From SB11 sp037968475 (lineage in GTDB: Bacteria > Bacteroidota > Bacteroidia > UBA8524), in contig JBBKVO010000052.1 of NCBI GenBank assembly GCA_037968475.1, positions 41,646-105,645 on the forward strand: 64,000 nucleotides of DNA, in the 5' to 3' direction. The position numbers and the translations under genes were made by a program. The notes below the pieces were generated by a model, which had not been told where the DNA came from, did not search any database, and saw nothing but the letters and a program-made list of their open reading frames with translations. The first letter of the stretch is position 1. Each line of letters opens with the position of its first letter. Shown here one piece after another: positions 8,773-17,120 of the stretch.

Positions 8773-9231
8773 ATGAAAAATCAAGATTTTAAAGATTTTC
8801 TGTTTAAGTCAGCAGTAATGGCAATGGCTTGTGATGGTAACATTGCAGAAACAGAAATTGAAGAAATAAAAGCCATTGTCGCCAATGAAATTTATTTTAT
8901 GGGTTATGACTTTAGAGAACCATTGAAAAGTAACATTACCAACATCAAGTTAAACGGTAAAAGAGCTGTAAATCAATATCTGCAAGAAATTGGAACAAGC
9001 GGTCTTAACGAGCATCAGGAAGTTTTACTAATTGAAGTTTTATTGCGAATAATTGAGGCGGACAATGATGTTCAACAATCCGAACTTAAATTTTTGCAAA
9101 TGGCAAAAGCAAAATTGAAAATTGACGAGCAAACACTAATAGTAAAGTTTCCAAAACAAATAGACTATTTGCTGGACTTTCATAATTATGGTTTACATCA
9201 AGAATTTACAGATGAAATTAAATTTGAATGA
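8773..9231 (+). CDS. TerB-like tellurite-resistance-family domain protein
   Basis: A 152-residue all-helical protein. It carries two acidic motifs typical of TerB-like domains: ACDGNIAETEIEEI (residues 19-32) and IIEADNDVQQSELKFL (93-108), each with D-x-x/E pairs expected to bind metal. It begins 3 bases after the Hsp70 stop. TerB-like domains occur alone or fused in stress and phage-response gene sets; their exact chemistry is unsettled. It is the last intact gene of the operon, followed after 9 bases by the cas1 fragment. Confidence 0.75.
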   Translation: MKNQDFKDFLFKSAVMAMACDGNIAETEIEEIKAIVANEIYFMGYDFREPLKSNITNIKLNGKRAVNQYLQEIGTSGLNEHQEVLLIEVLLRIIEADNDVQQSELKFLQMAKAKLKIDEQTLIVKFPKQIDYLLDFHNYGLHQEFTDEIKFE

Positions 9232-9240
9232 TGTAACTAA

Positions 9241-9432
9241 CTGCCGTTTGATGAATTGATGCGATTAGAAGGTAATATCCGCCAAAGCTATTACCAAGCA
9301 TTTGACATCATTATCCAAGATTTTGAAATGGGCAGGCGTAGTAAGCAGCCACCAACCAACGAGATAAACGCACTTATCTCATTTGGTAAGTTGCATACAC
9401 CTAATCGTACCTTACAGGAATTAAAAAGATAA
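9241..9432 (+). pseudogene. cas1: Remnant of CRISPR integrase Cas1 (both ends missing, internal deletion)
   Basis: Translating from 9241 gives a Cas1 core that no full-length reading frame accounts for. It contains MRLEGNIRQSYYQAF with the conserved Glu-Gly metal site. This is followed by DFEMGRRSKQPPTNEINALI and SFG, matching the R-rrPP-D/N-vNallSfG signature. Directly after SFGK comes LHTPNR, which in whole Cas1 proteins lies some tens of residues later around the conserved histidine. So a segment has been deleted in frame. An in-frame stop (9238-9240) lies just upstream, and TAA at 9430 ends the fragment. Cas1 integrates spacers into CRISPR arrays; this copy cannot be functional. With cas6 upstream it marks a decayed CRISPR-Cas locus. 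Confidence 0.8.
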
Positions 9433-9536
9433 TCCCTTGTTATTATTAAGTAAATAAGAACAGCACGACAACAAAAGGCTAAAATTAAACTCTTTTCAAA
9501 TAGTATAGGAAAAATATTTCCTGTACTTTGCTATAA

Positions 9537-9560
9537 AAGGGTGTTTTAACCCTTGTTTTT
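9537..9560 (+). terminator. Terminator-like hairpin downstream of the Hsp70/TerB operon
   Basis: AAGGGT (9537-9542), loop GTTTTA, ACCCTT (9549-9554), followed by GTTTTT. The six-bp stem is weak but is placed about 100 bases after the cas1 remnant, where the operon transcript would end. Confidence 0.5.
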
Positions 9561-9650
9561 AAAATATAGTTTATCATTACTTTGCATTCTGTTTTGTATA
9601 TGGGGTGCATTTGCACCAAACCTATGCTCTTTATACCAGTACAAAATAGT

Positions 9651-9748
9651 TATGTTTCTAAAAACAACGTGTTGTTGGTAATGTGTTGCATGGTGGATTA
9701 AGGTAGGTTTACTACCTTTGTGGGGTTGATTGCAGTTTTAGAAACATA
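9651..9748. repeat. 13-bp inverted repeat pair enclosing a CAAC palindrome and a hairpin
   Basis: TATGTTTCTAAAA (9651-9663) and its exact reverse complement TTTTAGAAACATA (9736-9748) enclose 72 bases. Inside are AACAACGTGTTGTTGG (9663-9678) and the hairpin AAGGTAG-GTTTA-CTACCTT. It could be a small insertion scar, an attachment-type site or a regulatory structure; the sequence does not decide. Confidence 0.5.
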
Positions 9749-9801
9749 GAAACTTTAGACTATAAAGGATAAATATAATTTGTTTCCTTTTGTTATTCCC
9801 T

Positions 9802-9916
9802 CTACATCAAAATCGCCAGTTTTAAACAAGAGGGGAATAGCAAAGCGGGCACGCCCTCAAAGGGGGCTGCCTCTTGCTATTCTGTCTTGTAGGGTGTCTG
9901 GCGATACCTGATGTAG
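9802..9916. other. ~115-base nested stem-loop, candidate structured RNA or DNA hairpin
   Basis: Five complementary blocks nest in order: CTACATCA (9802-9809) with TGATGTAG (9909-9916); ATCGCCAG (9812-9819) with CTGGCGAT (9898-9905); ACAAGA (9826-9831) with TCTTGT (9885-9890); AATAGCAA (9836-9843) with TTGCTATT (9874-9881); and GCCCTC (9853-9858), loop AAA, GGGGGC (9862-9867). Small bulges separate the stems, as in a folded non-coding RNA. No gene overlaps it. The strand is undetermined. Confidence 0.5.
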
Positions 9917-10007
9917 CTGGATGTGCGGGGGTTGCCCCCTTTGTGTTTAGTCGAAAATAGAAAAACAGATACAACGAATGGTTTAATACAAGGTCTCTTT
10001 AAAATAT

Positions 10008-11996
10008 ATGAAATACATAGTTCTAAACATAGTATTGCTTTTTGCATTGATAACAAATGCACAAGATTACAAACGTACCCAAAACTGGTACTTTGGTGAT
10101 AGTGCGGGGCTATCTTTTACAACAGACCCCCCAACGGTACTTACAGATGGAGTAATGAATGCAGGTGAGGGTTGTTCTACCATTAGCGATACTGCTGGCA
10201 ATCTACTATTTTATACTAACGGTGTTACTGTTTGGAATAAAAATCACCAAGTGATGGAAAATGGTAATGGACTAAGTGGTCATATTTCTTCAACTCAATC
10301 TTCTGTAATTATCCCGTGGCCAAGTAATGATAGTTTATTCTACATTTTTACTACGGACGCAATCGGAAAACCCAAAGGACTACAATATTCTTTAGTTAAT
10401 ACTAAAGTAAATAATGGGCTGGGCAAAGTAATTACAAAAAACATCTTACTTCAATCACCTGTTTCTGAAAAACTTGCGGCAACAAAGCATTTAAACAGTA
10501 AAGATTATTGGGTATTGGCAAGGGGGTTCAATAATAATAATTTTTATGCCTATTTAATAACTGATAGTGGTTTGGTGAATTGTCCAATAGTAACAGCGAT
10601 TGGAGCAACAGCAAAGGAGTTAGCTGATGCACAAGGCGAAATAAAATTTTCCGAAGACGGTACAAAATTGGCCGAAGCAGTGTATAATTTGTCATATAAT
10701 CGTGTTGACTTATTCACTTTTGACAAAATTCGAGGAAAGGTTTTAAATGAAATAAATATAACTAATATAACTCTTCCGTATAGTGTTGAATTTTCCGCAG
10801 AGGCAAATTATTTGTATGTTACAACTCGACTAAATTATGTTTACCAATATGACATAAACAGTTCAAATGGAAATACTATTAGAAACAGTCAGCATCAAAT
10901 ATATTTTCCTGGAAACACTCTTTATAATTATCATGGTATTATACAAAAAGGTACAGATGATAAGTTATATATTGCGCTATGGGATTCTAATTTCGTATCA
11001 ATAATTCATAATCCCGAAAAAATAGGAGACTCTTGTAACTTTGCACTGTATGGAATAAACTTAGGAAAAAAGAGCACATTTGGCCTACCAAACTTCATTA
11101 GTTCTTATTTTTATCGTCCATCTTTAGATTTCGCTTACACGACCAATTGCGTAAACGATTCAATAAATTTTGAAGCCAAAGGAGGCACAACGTATTCATG
11201 GCAAATATTCAGAAACAAAGCTATTCTTCACTCATCAACACAATCCACTACTAATTTTAACTTTACTGATACAGATGAATATACTATTCAATTGGTTTCA
11301 GGTACTGATACGGTTGCAAAAACCATTTATATTGAACCTAAACTTTCTTTAGGGCAAGACACAATATTGTGCAACCAAAACTCATACAGTTTCAATATAC
11401 CACAAAACCATCGCTGTATTACTTGGCAAGATGGGGCTGACAGTATGAGATACACTATAAAGCAAAGTGGTACTTATTATGTAAGCGCATACAACATAAG
11501 AGGTTGCTTAGTTGCCGATACTGTAAAAGTAAATTTTGCTACCCTCGCACCTCCTATAATTTCTCAAAACAATGACAGCCTGTTTACCGATAGCGGTAAT
11601 TATACCTATAAGTGGTATTATAACAACGCCAGTATAGTTGGTAATTCACATACGCTAAAAATAACGAAAAACGGTAACTATCGTGTTGAAATCACCAATA
11701 GTAATGGTTGCACTAATAGCTCACCTAACTTTCTTGCTAAAGGTTTAAGCATTCAAATTTTAAAAACAGAAGACCATTTTAAAATTTATCCTATACCCAC
11801 CCAAAACAAACTATTTATTGTACCAATAACAAACGTTACTATCACTGAAATAACTCTTGTAGATGCTATTGGAAGGGCATTTCATTGTCCCCCCGCGACA
11901 GAAATTGACCTAGCTGCTTTAGCCAAAGGAATATACTATTTAGAAATTATTGACACTGAAAATATCCATTACAAATCTAAAATTATAATTAACTAA
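10008..11996 (+). CDS. Secreted protein with T9SS type A sorting domain
   Basis: A 662-residue exported protein. The signal peptide is MKYIVLNIVLLFALITNAQ. The mature part opens with NWYFGDSAGLSF, an N-terminal module found in Bacteroidota surface proteins (with GNLLFYTNGVTVWN), which likely folds as a propeller up to about residue 370. PKD/Ig-like segments follow (TYSWQIF..., TYKWYYNN). The C-terminal ~75 residues (KIYPIPTQNKLFI ... LAKGIYYLEI) are a type A sorting signal that directs export and surface attachment by the type IX system. It is four bases upstream of a second, much larger protein carrying the same NWYFG module. The substrate or ligand is unknown. Confidence 0.8.
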   Translation: MKYIVLNIVLLFALITNAQDYKRTQNWYFGDSAGLSFTTDPPTVLTDGVMNAGEGCSTISDTAGNLLFYTNGVTVWNKNHQVMENGNGLSGHISSTQSSVIIPWPSNDSLFYIFTTDAIGKPKGLQYSLVNTKVNNGLGKVITKNILLQSPVSEKLAATKHLNSKDYWVLARGFNNNNFYAYLITDSGLVNCPIVTAIGATAKELADAQGEIKFSEDGTKLAEAVYNLSYNRVDLFTFDKIRGKVLNEINITNITLPYSVEFSAEANYLYVTTRLNYVYQYDINSSNGNTIRNSQHQIYFPGNTLYNYHGIIQKGTDDKLYIALWDSNFVSIIHNPEKIGDSCNFALYGINLGKKSTFGLPNFISSYFYRPSLDFAYTTNCVNDSINFEAKGGTTYSWQIFRNKAILHSSTQSTTNFNFTDTDEYTIQLVSGTDTVAKTIYIEPKLSLGQDTILCNQNSYSFNIPQNHRCITWQDGADSMRYTIKQSGTYYVSAYNIRGCLVADTVKVNFATLAPPIISQNNDSLFTDSGNYTYKWYYNNASIVGNSHTLKITKNGNYRVEITNSNGCTNSSPNFLAKGLSIQILKTEDHFKIYPIPTQNKLFIVPITNVTITEITLVDAIGRAFHCPPATEIDLAALAKGIYYLEIIDTENIHYKSKIIIN

Positions 11997-12000
11997 AAAC

Positions 12001-15000
12001 ATGAGAACTATCTTTTTGTTAACGGCAGTTTTACTGCTGTATGGGAGAGGTTTTGCCCAAACACCGCATTTGTGCGCAACCGACTCCATTTTAAAATCCG
12101 ACACTACTTACCAGCAAAGAAGCGCAGCATTTGCCGCCCAATTAGCTGAATTTAGGGCACAGCCCCCCACCACACACGGCTATTGGCCGTATCAAGATAG
12201 TATTGGCACACAAAGCATTGTAGCAGGATGCAAAAGAGCCGTATATATAATACCCGTTGTGGTGCATATTGACGAAAGCGGGGGGACTGTAAACGTATCC
12301 GACACCCAAGTATACCAACAAATTGAGATACTAAATACCCGTTATGAAAACTACGGCATTCGGTTTGCATTAGCCAAAAAACGCCCTAACGGAACGGCAT
12401 TTACAGGTATAAACCGTTTTAGCGGTTCGTTTGATTACCGTTATGATGTTCTTCCAAAAGATTATGCGGCAGCAGCCACCCATTATTACGACCCTGAAAA
12501 ATACTTTAATATTTATGTAGTACCTCAAATACTTAGCTCAACAGGCGACCCCTCCACCATTAACGGGTTAAACCAACGCTTTGCCGATTGGCCTGCGGGA
12601 CCCGATTTGGTGTTGGTACACCATTCAAAATTTGGCGATTATTCCAATTGCAACAGTTGCGGCACATTAAGCACCAGTAGCAAAGGTGTGGTATTGGTGC
12701 ATGAAGCAGGACATTATTTGGGACTGCGCGAATTGTGGCAAGGCGGTTGTGCCGAAGGCAACAATGCAGCTACCTGTGCCACCAAAGGAGATTTGTGCTG
12801 CGATACTCGCCCAATTAATGCCAACTACTCGTGCCCCACCCCTAGTGGAAACGATTGCAGCTACCACCTAAATATAGCCGACAACCACGAGAACTATATG
12901 GACTATACAGGCGAAATATGCCAAACCAATTTTACGCCAGACCAAGTGAGTTTGATGCAGGCTACCTTAGAGTTGTTTCGCAACAAATTGGTATCGCCCC
13001 AAAACCTAAACAGCCTTAACCTAAACGATTGTTTTGCCAGTGCATGGTTTGATACCGATAATAATTTTTTGTGCGATAGTGGTGTATTTACCCTACGTGC
13101 CATTGCATACAGCAACGCTATTAGCTACCGATGGACAATACGAAGGGACAGCACGACAATACTATTAGATACAACCCTAACAACGGATACCCTTGTATGG
13201 GCAGCCGATAGTATAGGCAGATTTACTGTTAGCTTAAGAATTAGATACGGCACGTTGGATAGTGCTACCGTAAGCCGCACCAATTTTTTACAGGTAGCCG
13301 ATTGCGGCACTACCATAGCCAGCGAACAAGGTAATTGGTATTTTGGGGCATACGCTGGGTTAAAATTTACTGCGGGGGGAGCCATTCGAGATGTGAACCC
13401 CTTTAGAATAAGGCTTCCCGATAACATTAACACGTCTGAAGGCACGTTTAGCCACAGTAGAAATAATGGGCAATTGTTGTTTTATGGTGGGGGTACTTTT
13501 TCTAATCCGGGTAGTATGGAAATATATGGTCGTGATTACCTCCAAATGCCCAGCAGCCCCATTATAGGTGATTTTAGTGCCAGCCAAGCGACGGCGGTAG
13601 TACCTTTGCCCGGTGCAGACACCAATCAGTATGTATTGTTTTCAGTTGCAGGAATTGATGCTATTCCGTTTAATGGCTTTAGGGCTTCTGTAATTGATAT
13701 GACCCTTAACGGAGGGTTGGGCGATTTGATACCGTGGGCAATCGACGTACCTATTCTCCCACCCGCAGGTTATGGGGCATCCACTTTTGATAGTGCAGCA
13801 ATAGTGAATGAACAGATAACAATTATCCCTAAATGTAACGGTACCGATTATTGGATTTTAGTAACCAACTTTAAAGATACAACGCCCTATGAAACAGATA
13901 TACTTGTGTATTCATTAGACACAAATGGAATACAATATTGGAGTAGAACAAGCTCGCCTTGGTTTACAGGTTTTGGTGCTGGGCAACTAAAATCCTCACC
14001 CGACGGTAATTGGTTATATTTTTGGGGTAAGCTAATGCGATTTGATAAAGCAACAGGAGCAATTAGCTTTTACAAAACACTGGATAATCGCAATTTAATG
14101 GGGGCTTCATTTAGTCCAAATTCTAAGCTGTTGTATACTATTAATGAGCAATCAGAACTATTGCAGTTTGACCTTGAAAGTAGCAATGATAGCCTTAGTA
14201 AAACAAAAATTACTGACTATCCTATCCGACAAGAAAATGTAACTATGCAACTAGCACCTGATGACCGTATTTATATCTCTAAGTTTAAGTATAATAGTCT
14301 TGCTGTTATACAATTCCCTGATAGTAATATTACTAAACAGCAACCCAACGCTCCAAAGTATTCATTCAACGGCCCCGTATTGTCTGCCAACGGTATAGGT
14401 GGAACTTGCCAAATAGGTCTTCCCAATATGCGTGATGCTAGATACCCTGCACAAATACCTTTAGATTTTTCAATGATTGATAGTGCTTGCGGAAATGTTA
14501 CTTTTATTCCAAATACTGCCTGTGCCAATAGTTTTAGATGGAATTTCGGTGATGGGGATAGTTCACTAGTAAGAGAACCTAAACATACCTATTTAGATAC
14601 GGGATTATATACGGTTACCCTCACCATAAATGGGAATACTGTTAGGCAAAAAAGCATATTTATAGGCATCCCTTCAAAAATACAGGGCAACGATACTGCC
14701 TGTGTTTTTGATAGAAATATGGTAAATTATTCTATTTCCAATTACAACGATGAATACACCTTTACTTGGGGAGTTACAGGCGGTACACCAACCGTTGACC
14801 CTAGTAATAACCTTTTTGTATTGTGGGATAGTACAGGTATGGGTAGGATTACTCTAAGTGCTGTTAATCCAAATAATGGCTGTACAGCAATTGATACCTT
14901 ACATATTGTAGTTAATTTTCTTGACAGTAACCGTATTTGGCCTGACACCATTCTGTGCTCAGGGTCGCCATTACACATTTATGGAAATGTAAGCACTTCA

Positions 15001-17058
15001 ACCTTTGGTGCTGTTTCCTACTTATGGCAATCTAATCGTGATACAGTTTGGAATGTTACCAATGTTGGAGACACTTTGCAAGACTTGTCAGGCTCTGTTC
15101 AGGATACCGCTTTACGGTACCGTAGGGTAGCTACACAAGGTAATTGTCAATTTACCAGTAATGTTGAAAAAATAATATTAAGACCTCGTGTAAACATTCA
15201 ACGCCAACCGCAAAACTCTATTGCCTGTCTTGGCGGTTGGAGAGAATTTACTATTGGTATTGAAAATCCATCAGGAACAAGTATTAACCCTATATGGAAT
15301 TATCAGTTTAATGGAGCTAGTAGCTGGAGTTCGTTGTTTTATATAGGAGACACTATTCGCGATTACCCGACCACTATTGCCTATGACAGTGCTAAGTACC
15401 GTTGTACAATTAATACCCCCTGCGGCACTCTTATTTCAGATACGGGATATGTTTTAATTGAAAAATCCCCTAATATTATAAGCCACCCACAAAGCCAAAC
15501 CAAAGCTGCGGGCGACAGTGTAATCTTTACTGTTTCCAGTTCAGCGTTACAACCCTACTTTACATGGTATTTAAACAGAAATGGCAATACTGTGTGGGAC
15601 TCAATTGCTGGCGAGCATGATGATACTTTGATAATTCGCAATCTTACTTCTTGTGAAAACAAAAATAAGTATAGGGTAGTTTCTACTATTTGCAACAATG
15701 ACACCAGTAATTTAGCTACACTAACTGTTACCAGTCTATCAGACCTTTGGGCAAAAGACGGTGCTGCCGATATTGGTACAGAACCCAATGTTGACCCAAA
15801 CAATGATTATTGGGGTAGCCCCGACTTATGGAATTGCTGGCCTGACTCTACTTGTATTACCCACAAATCCCCTGAATATGTTGCCGTTGATTGGAATTAT
15901 GTACGTGCAAAGGTGAGGAATAATGGTTCTGTAACCAGTAACCCTTTTCAAGTAAAAACATATTGGACATTGGGAGGCTTCTACGAACAATGGCCAAAAA
16001 GTTGGCACTACGATACGGTGAATAATGGGCATTATGACTCCATAACAAAGAAACGTTATCCTATGGGAGGTGAAATAGGCACAGTATCATCCAATGGTAT
16101 TGGAGCTAATGATACACTTACAGCTACCTACCAATGGGCACCGCCACATCCTAGTTGGTATGCTACTACTTCTGCATACAATAATAGTAGAATGTCCCAC
16201 CCGCTATGTATACTATCGCGGATTGAAAGCTGCCCTGATACCCCTTTTGGTATGACTTTTCCTGAAATTATCCCTACGGGTGTTAACGTAAAGAATAATA
16301 ATAACATCGTTACCCGAAATACTGAAGTTTACGACTCTATCGGAACAAATAAGACAACACCCGAATGGGTACTTCGTATGGGTAACCAATGGTCGGATGA
16401 ACGTAAAATCAAATTTACTATTGACAATCCTGTTACTAACTATTGGGATTTAGGCTATTATGTTCTACAATTAGACCCTCATATTTTCAGTGCTTGGAAA
16501 GATGGAGGAAGCAAGGGTGAGGGCTATACGCTCGATGGGAATACCTTCTACATAAACGAAGATGGTTTTTTCCTTGACAATATTGTACTTGACCCTAACG
16601 AGTGGGGATGGGCACATTTTCAGTTTAGGTTAAACCCTGAAACGGTTATAAGCACCGATAGAGGGCAACAAATGTTTAGCTTCGTTCAGTATTCTTCATT
16701 ATCAGGAGGGGACGATGAAGCGGATGGTGGATTTAACTTCTTGCTGAATTTACAGCCTGATACCGCCTATATAGACCCGCACGTTGATTCATTAAATTTT
16801 GTTATTGCTCCCAACCCAACTTCGGGAAGTACGGTAAATGTGGGGATTACAACCAACTTTACTACCTCTTCAGCCGTGTTGTATATTTATGATAACTGGG
16901 GGTATTCTATGATAAGCCCAATGGGATTGGGGACTTTAACAGAAGGGGCAAACTCAAGAACCGTAAATATCTCGGGATTAAGTGCAGGAACATACACAAT
17001 GGTAATTGTCGCTAATGGGGTTAATTATTCCCGAACATTCATTGTGTTAAATGAATAA
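12001..17058 (+). CDS. Large secreted M43-type metalloprotease-like protein with PKD and T9SS domains
   Basis: A 1685-residue multi-domain protein with a signal peptide ending GRGFAQ. Residues ~75-325 match pappalysin-like M43 proteases: VHEAGHYLGLRE at 233-244 (His234, Glu235, His238), Cys pairs, and a Met-turn-like ENYMDY at ~297-302. The third zinc ligand, normally His in HExxHxxGxxH, is Glu244 here. An NWYFGAYAGLKF module homologous to that of the preceding gene follows (~445-820). A PKD domain (FRWNFGDGDSS, ~845), Ig-like regions, and a type A sorting domain at ~1597-1685 (APNPTSGSTVNV ... LSAGTYTMVIVANG) complete it. It sits in an operon with the preceding gene. Secretion and surface anchoring are well supported; proteolysis is likely but not certain because of the altered ligand. 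Confidence 0.85.
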   Translation: MRTIFLLTAVLLLYGRGFAQTPHLCATDSILKSDTTYQQRSAAFAAQLAEFRAQPPTTHGYWPYQDSIGTQSIVAGCKRAVYIIPVVVHIDESGGTVNVSDTQVYQQIEILNTRYENYGIRFALAKKRPNGTAFTGINRFSGSFDYRYDVLPKDYAAAATHYYDPEKYFNIYVVPQILSSTGDPSTINGLNQRFADWPAGPDLVLVHHSKFGDYSNCNSCGTLSTSSKGVVLVHEAGHYLGLRELWQGGCAEGNNAATCATKGDLCCDTRPINANYSCPTPSGNDCSYHLNIADNHENYMDYTGEICQTNFTPDQVSLMQATLELFRNKLVSPQNLNSLNLNDCFASAWFDTDNNFLCDSGVFTLRAIAYSNAISYRWTIRRDSTTILLDTTLTTDTLVWAADSIGRFTVSLRIRYGTLDSATVSRTNFLQVADCGTTIASEQGNWYFGAYAGLKFTAGGAIRDVNPFRIRLPDNINTSEGTFSHSRNNGQLLFYGGGTFSNPGSMEIYGRDYLQMPSSPIIGDFSASQATAVVPLPGADTNQYVLFSVAGIDAIPFNGFRASVIDMTLNGGLGDLIPWAIDVPILPPAGYGASTFDSAAIVNEQITIIPKCNGTDYWILVTNFKDTTPYETDILVYSLDTNGIQYWSRTSSPWFTGFGAGQLKSSPDGNWLYFWGKLMRFDKATGAISFYKTLDNRNLMGASFSPNSKLLYTINEQSELLQFDLESSNDSLSKTKITDYPIRQENVTMQLAPDDRIYISKFKYNSLAVIQFPDSNITKQQPNAPKYSFNGPVLSANGIGGTCQIGLPNMRDARYPAQIPLDFSMIDSACGNVTFIPNTACANSFRWNFGDGDSSLVREPKHTYLDTGLYTVTLTINGNTVRQKSIFIGIPSKIQGNDTACVFDRNMVNYSISNYNDEYTFTWGVTGGTPTVDPSNNLFVLWDSTGMGRITLSAVNPNNGCTAIDTLHIVVNFLDSNRIWPDTILCSGSPLHIYGNVSTSTFGAVSYLWQSNRDTVWNVTNVGDTLQDLSGSVQDTALRYRRVATQGNCQFTSNVEKIILRPRVNIQRQPQNSIACLGGWREFTIGIENPSGTSINPIWNYQFNGASSWSSLFYIGDTIRDYPTTIAYDSAKYRCTINTPCGTLISDTGYVLIEKSPNIISHPQSQTKAAGDSVIFTVSSSALQPYFTWYLNRNGNTVWDSIAGEHDDTLIIRNLTSCENKNKYRVVSTICNNDTSNLATLTVTSLSDLWAKDGAADIGTEPNVDPNNDYWGSPDLWNCWPDSTCITHKSPEYVAVDWNYVRAKVRNNGSVTSNPFQVKTYWTLGGFYEQWPKSWHYDTVNNGHYDSITKKRYPMGGEIGTVSSNGIGANDTLTATYQWAPPHPSWYATTSAYNNSRMSHPLCILSRIESCPDTPFGMTFPEIIPTGVNVKNNNNIVTRNTEVYDSIGTNKTTPEWVLRMGNQWSDERKIKFTIDNPVTNYWDLGYYVLQLDPHIFSAWKDGGSKGEGYTLDGNTFYINEDGFFLDNIVLDPNEWGWAHFQFRLNPETVISTDRGQQMFSFVQYSSLSGGDDEADGGFNFLLNLQPDTAYIDPHVDSLNFVIAPNPTSGSTVNVGITTNFTTSSAVLYIYDNWGYSMISPMGLGTLTEGANSRTVNISGLSAGTYTMVIVANGVNYSRTFIVLNE

Positions 17059-17090
17059 CTAATTACTTAGGTATATACTGAATACTATTA

Positions 17091-17119
17091 AAAGCTCCGC
17101 AATATGCGGAGCTTTTTTT
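17091..17119 (+). terminator. Strong rho-independent terminator
   Basis: AAAGCTCCGC (17091-17100), loop AATAT, GCGGAGCTTT (17106-17115), with a T-run to 17119. It ends the metalloprotease transcript. The next ORF's ATG (17121) starts two bases later. Confidence 0.9.
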
Positions 17120-17120
17120 A

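Larger units (their letters stand above)
9433..10007. other. 575-base non-coding stretch after the cas1 remnant
   Basis: No gene is supported here. It holds several hairpins: AGGAAA/TTTCCT (9508-9522), a terminator-like stem (9537-9560), GGTGCA/TGCACC (9604-9617), a 13-bp inverted repeat pair (9651/9748), a CAAC-type palindrome (9663-9678), AAGGTAG/CTACCTT (about 9700-9720), a ~115-base nested stem (9802-9916) and GGGGG/CCCCC (9927-9939). No repeated spacer-repeat pattern is present, so it is not a CRISPR array. Confidence 0.7.

Noticed and set aside
9433..10007. Possible CRISPR array beside the cas1 fossil
   Set aside because: No repeat of 25-40 bases occurs at regular spacing; the only pair is a 13-bp inverted repeat.
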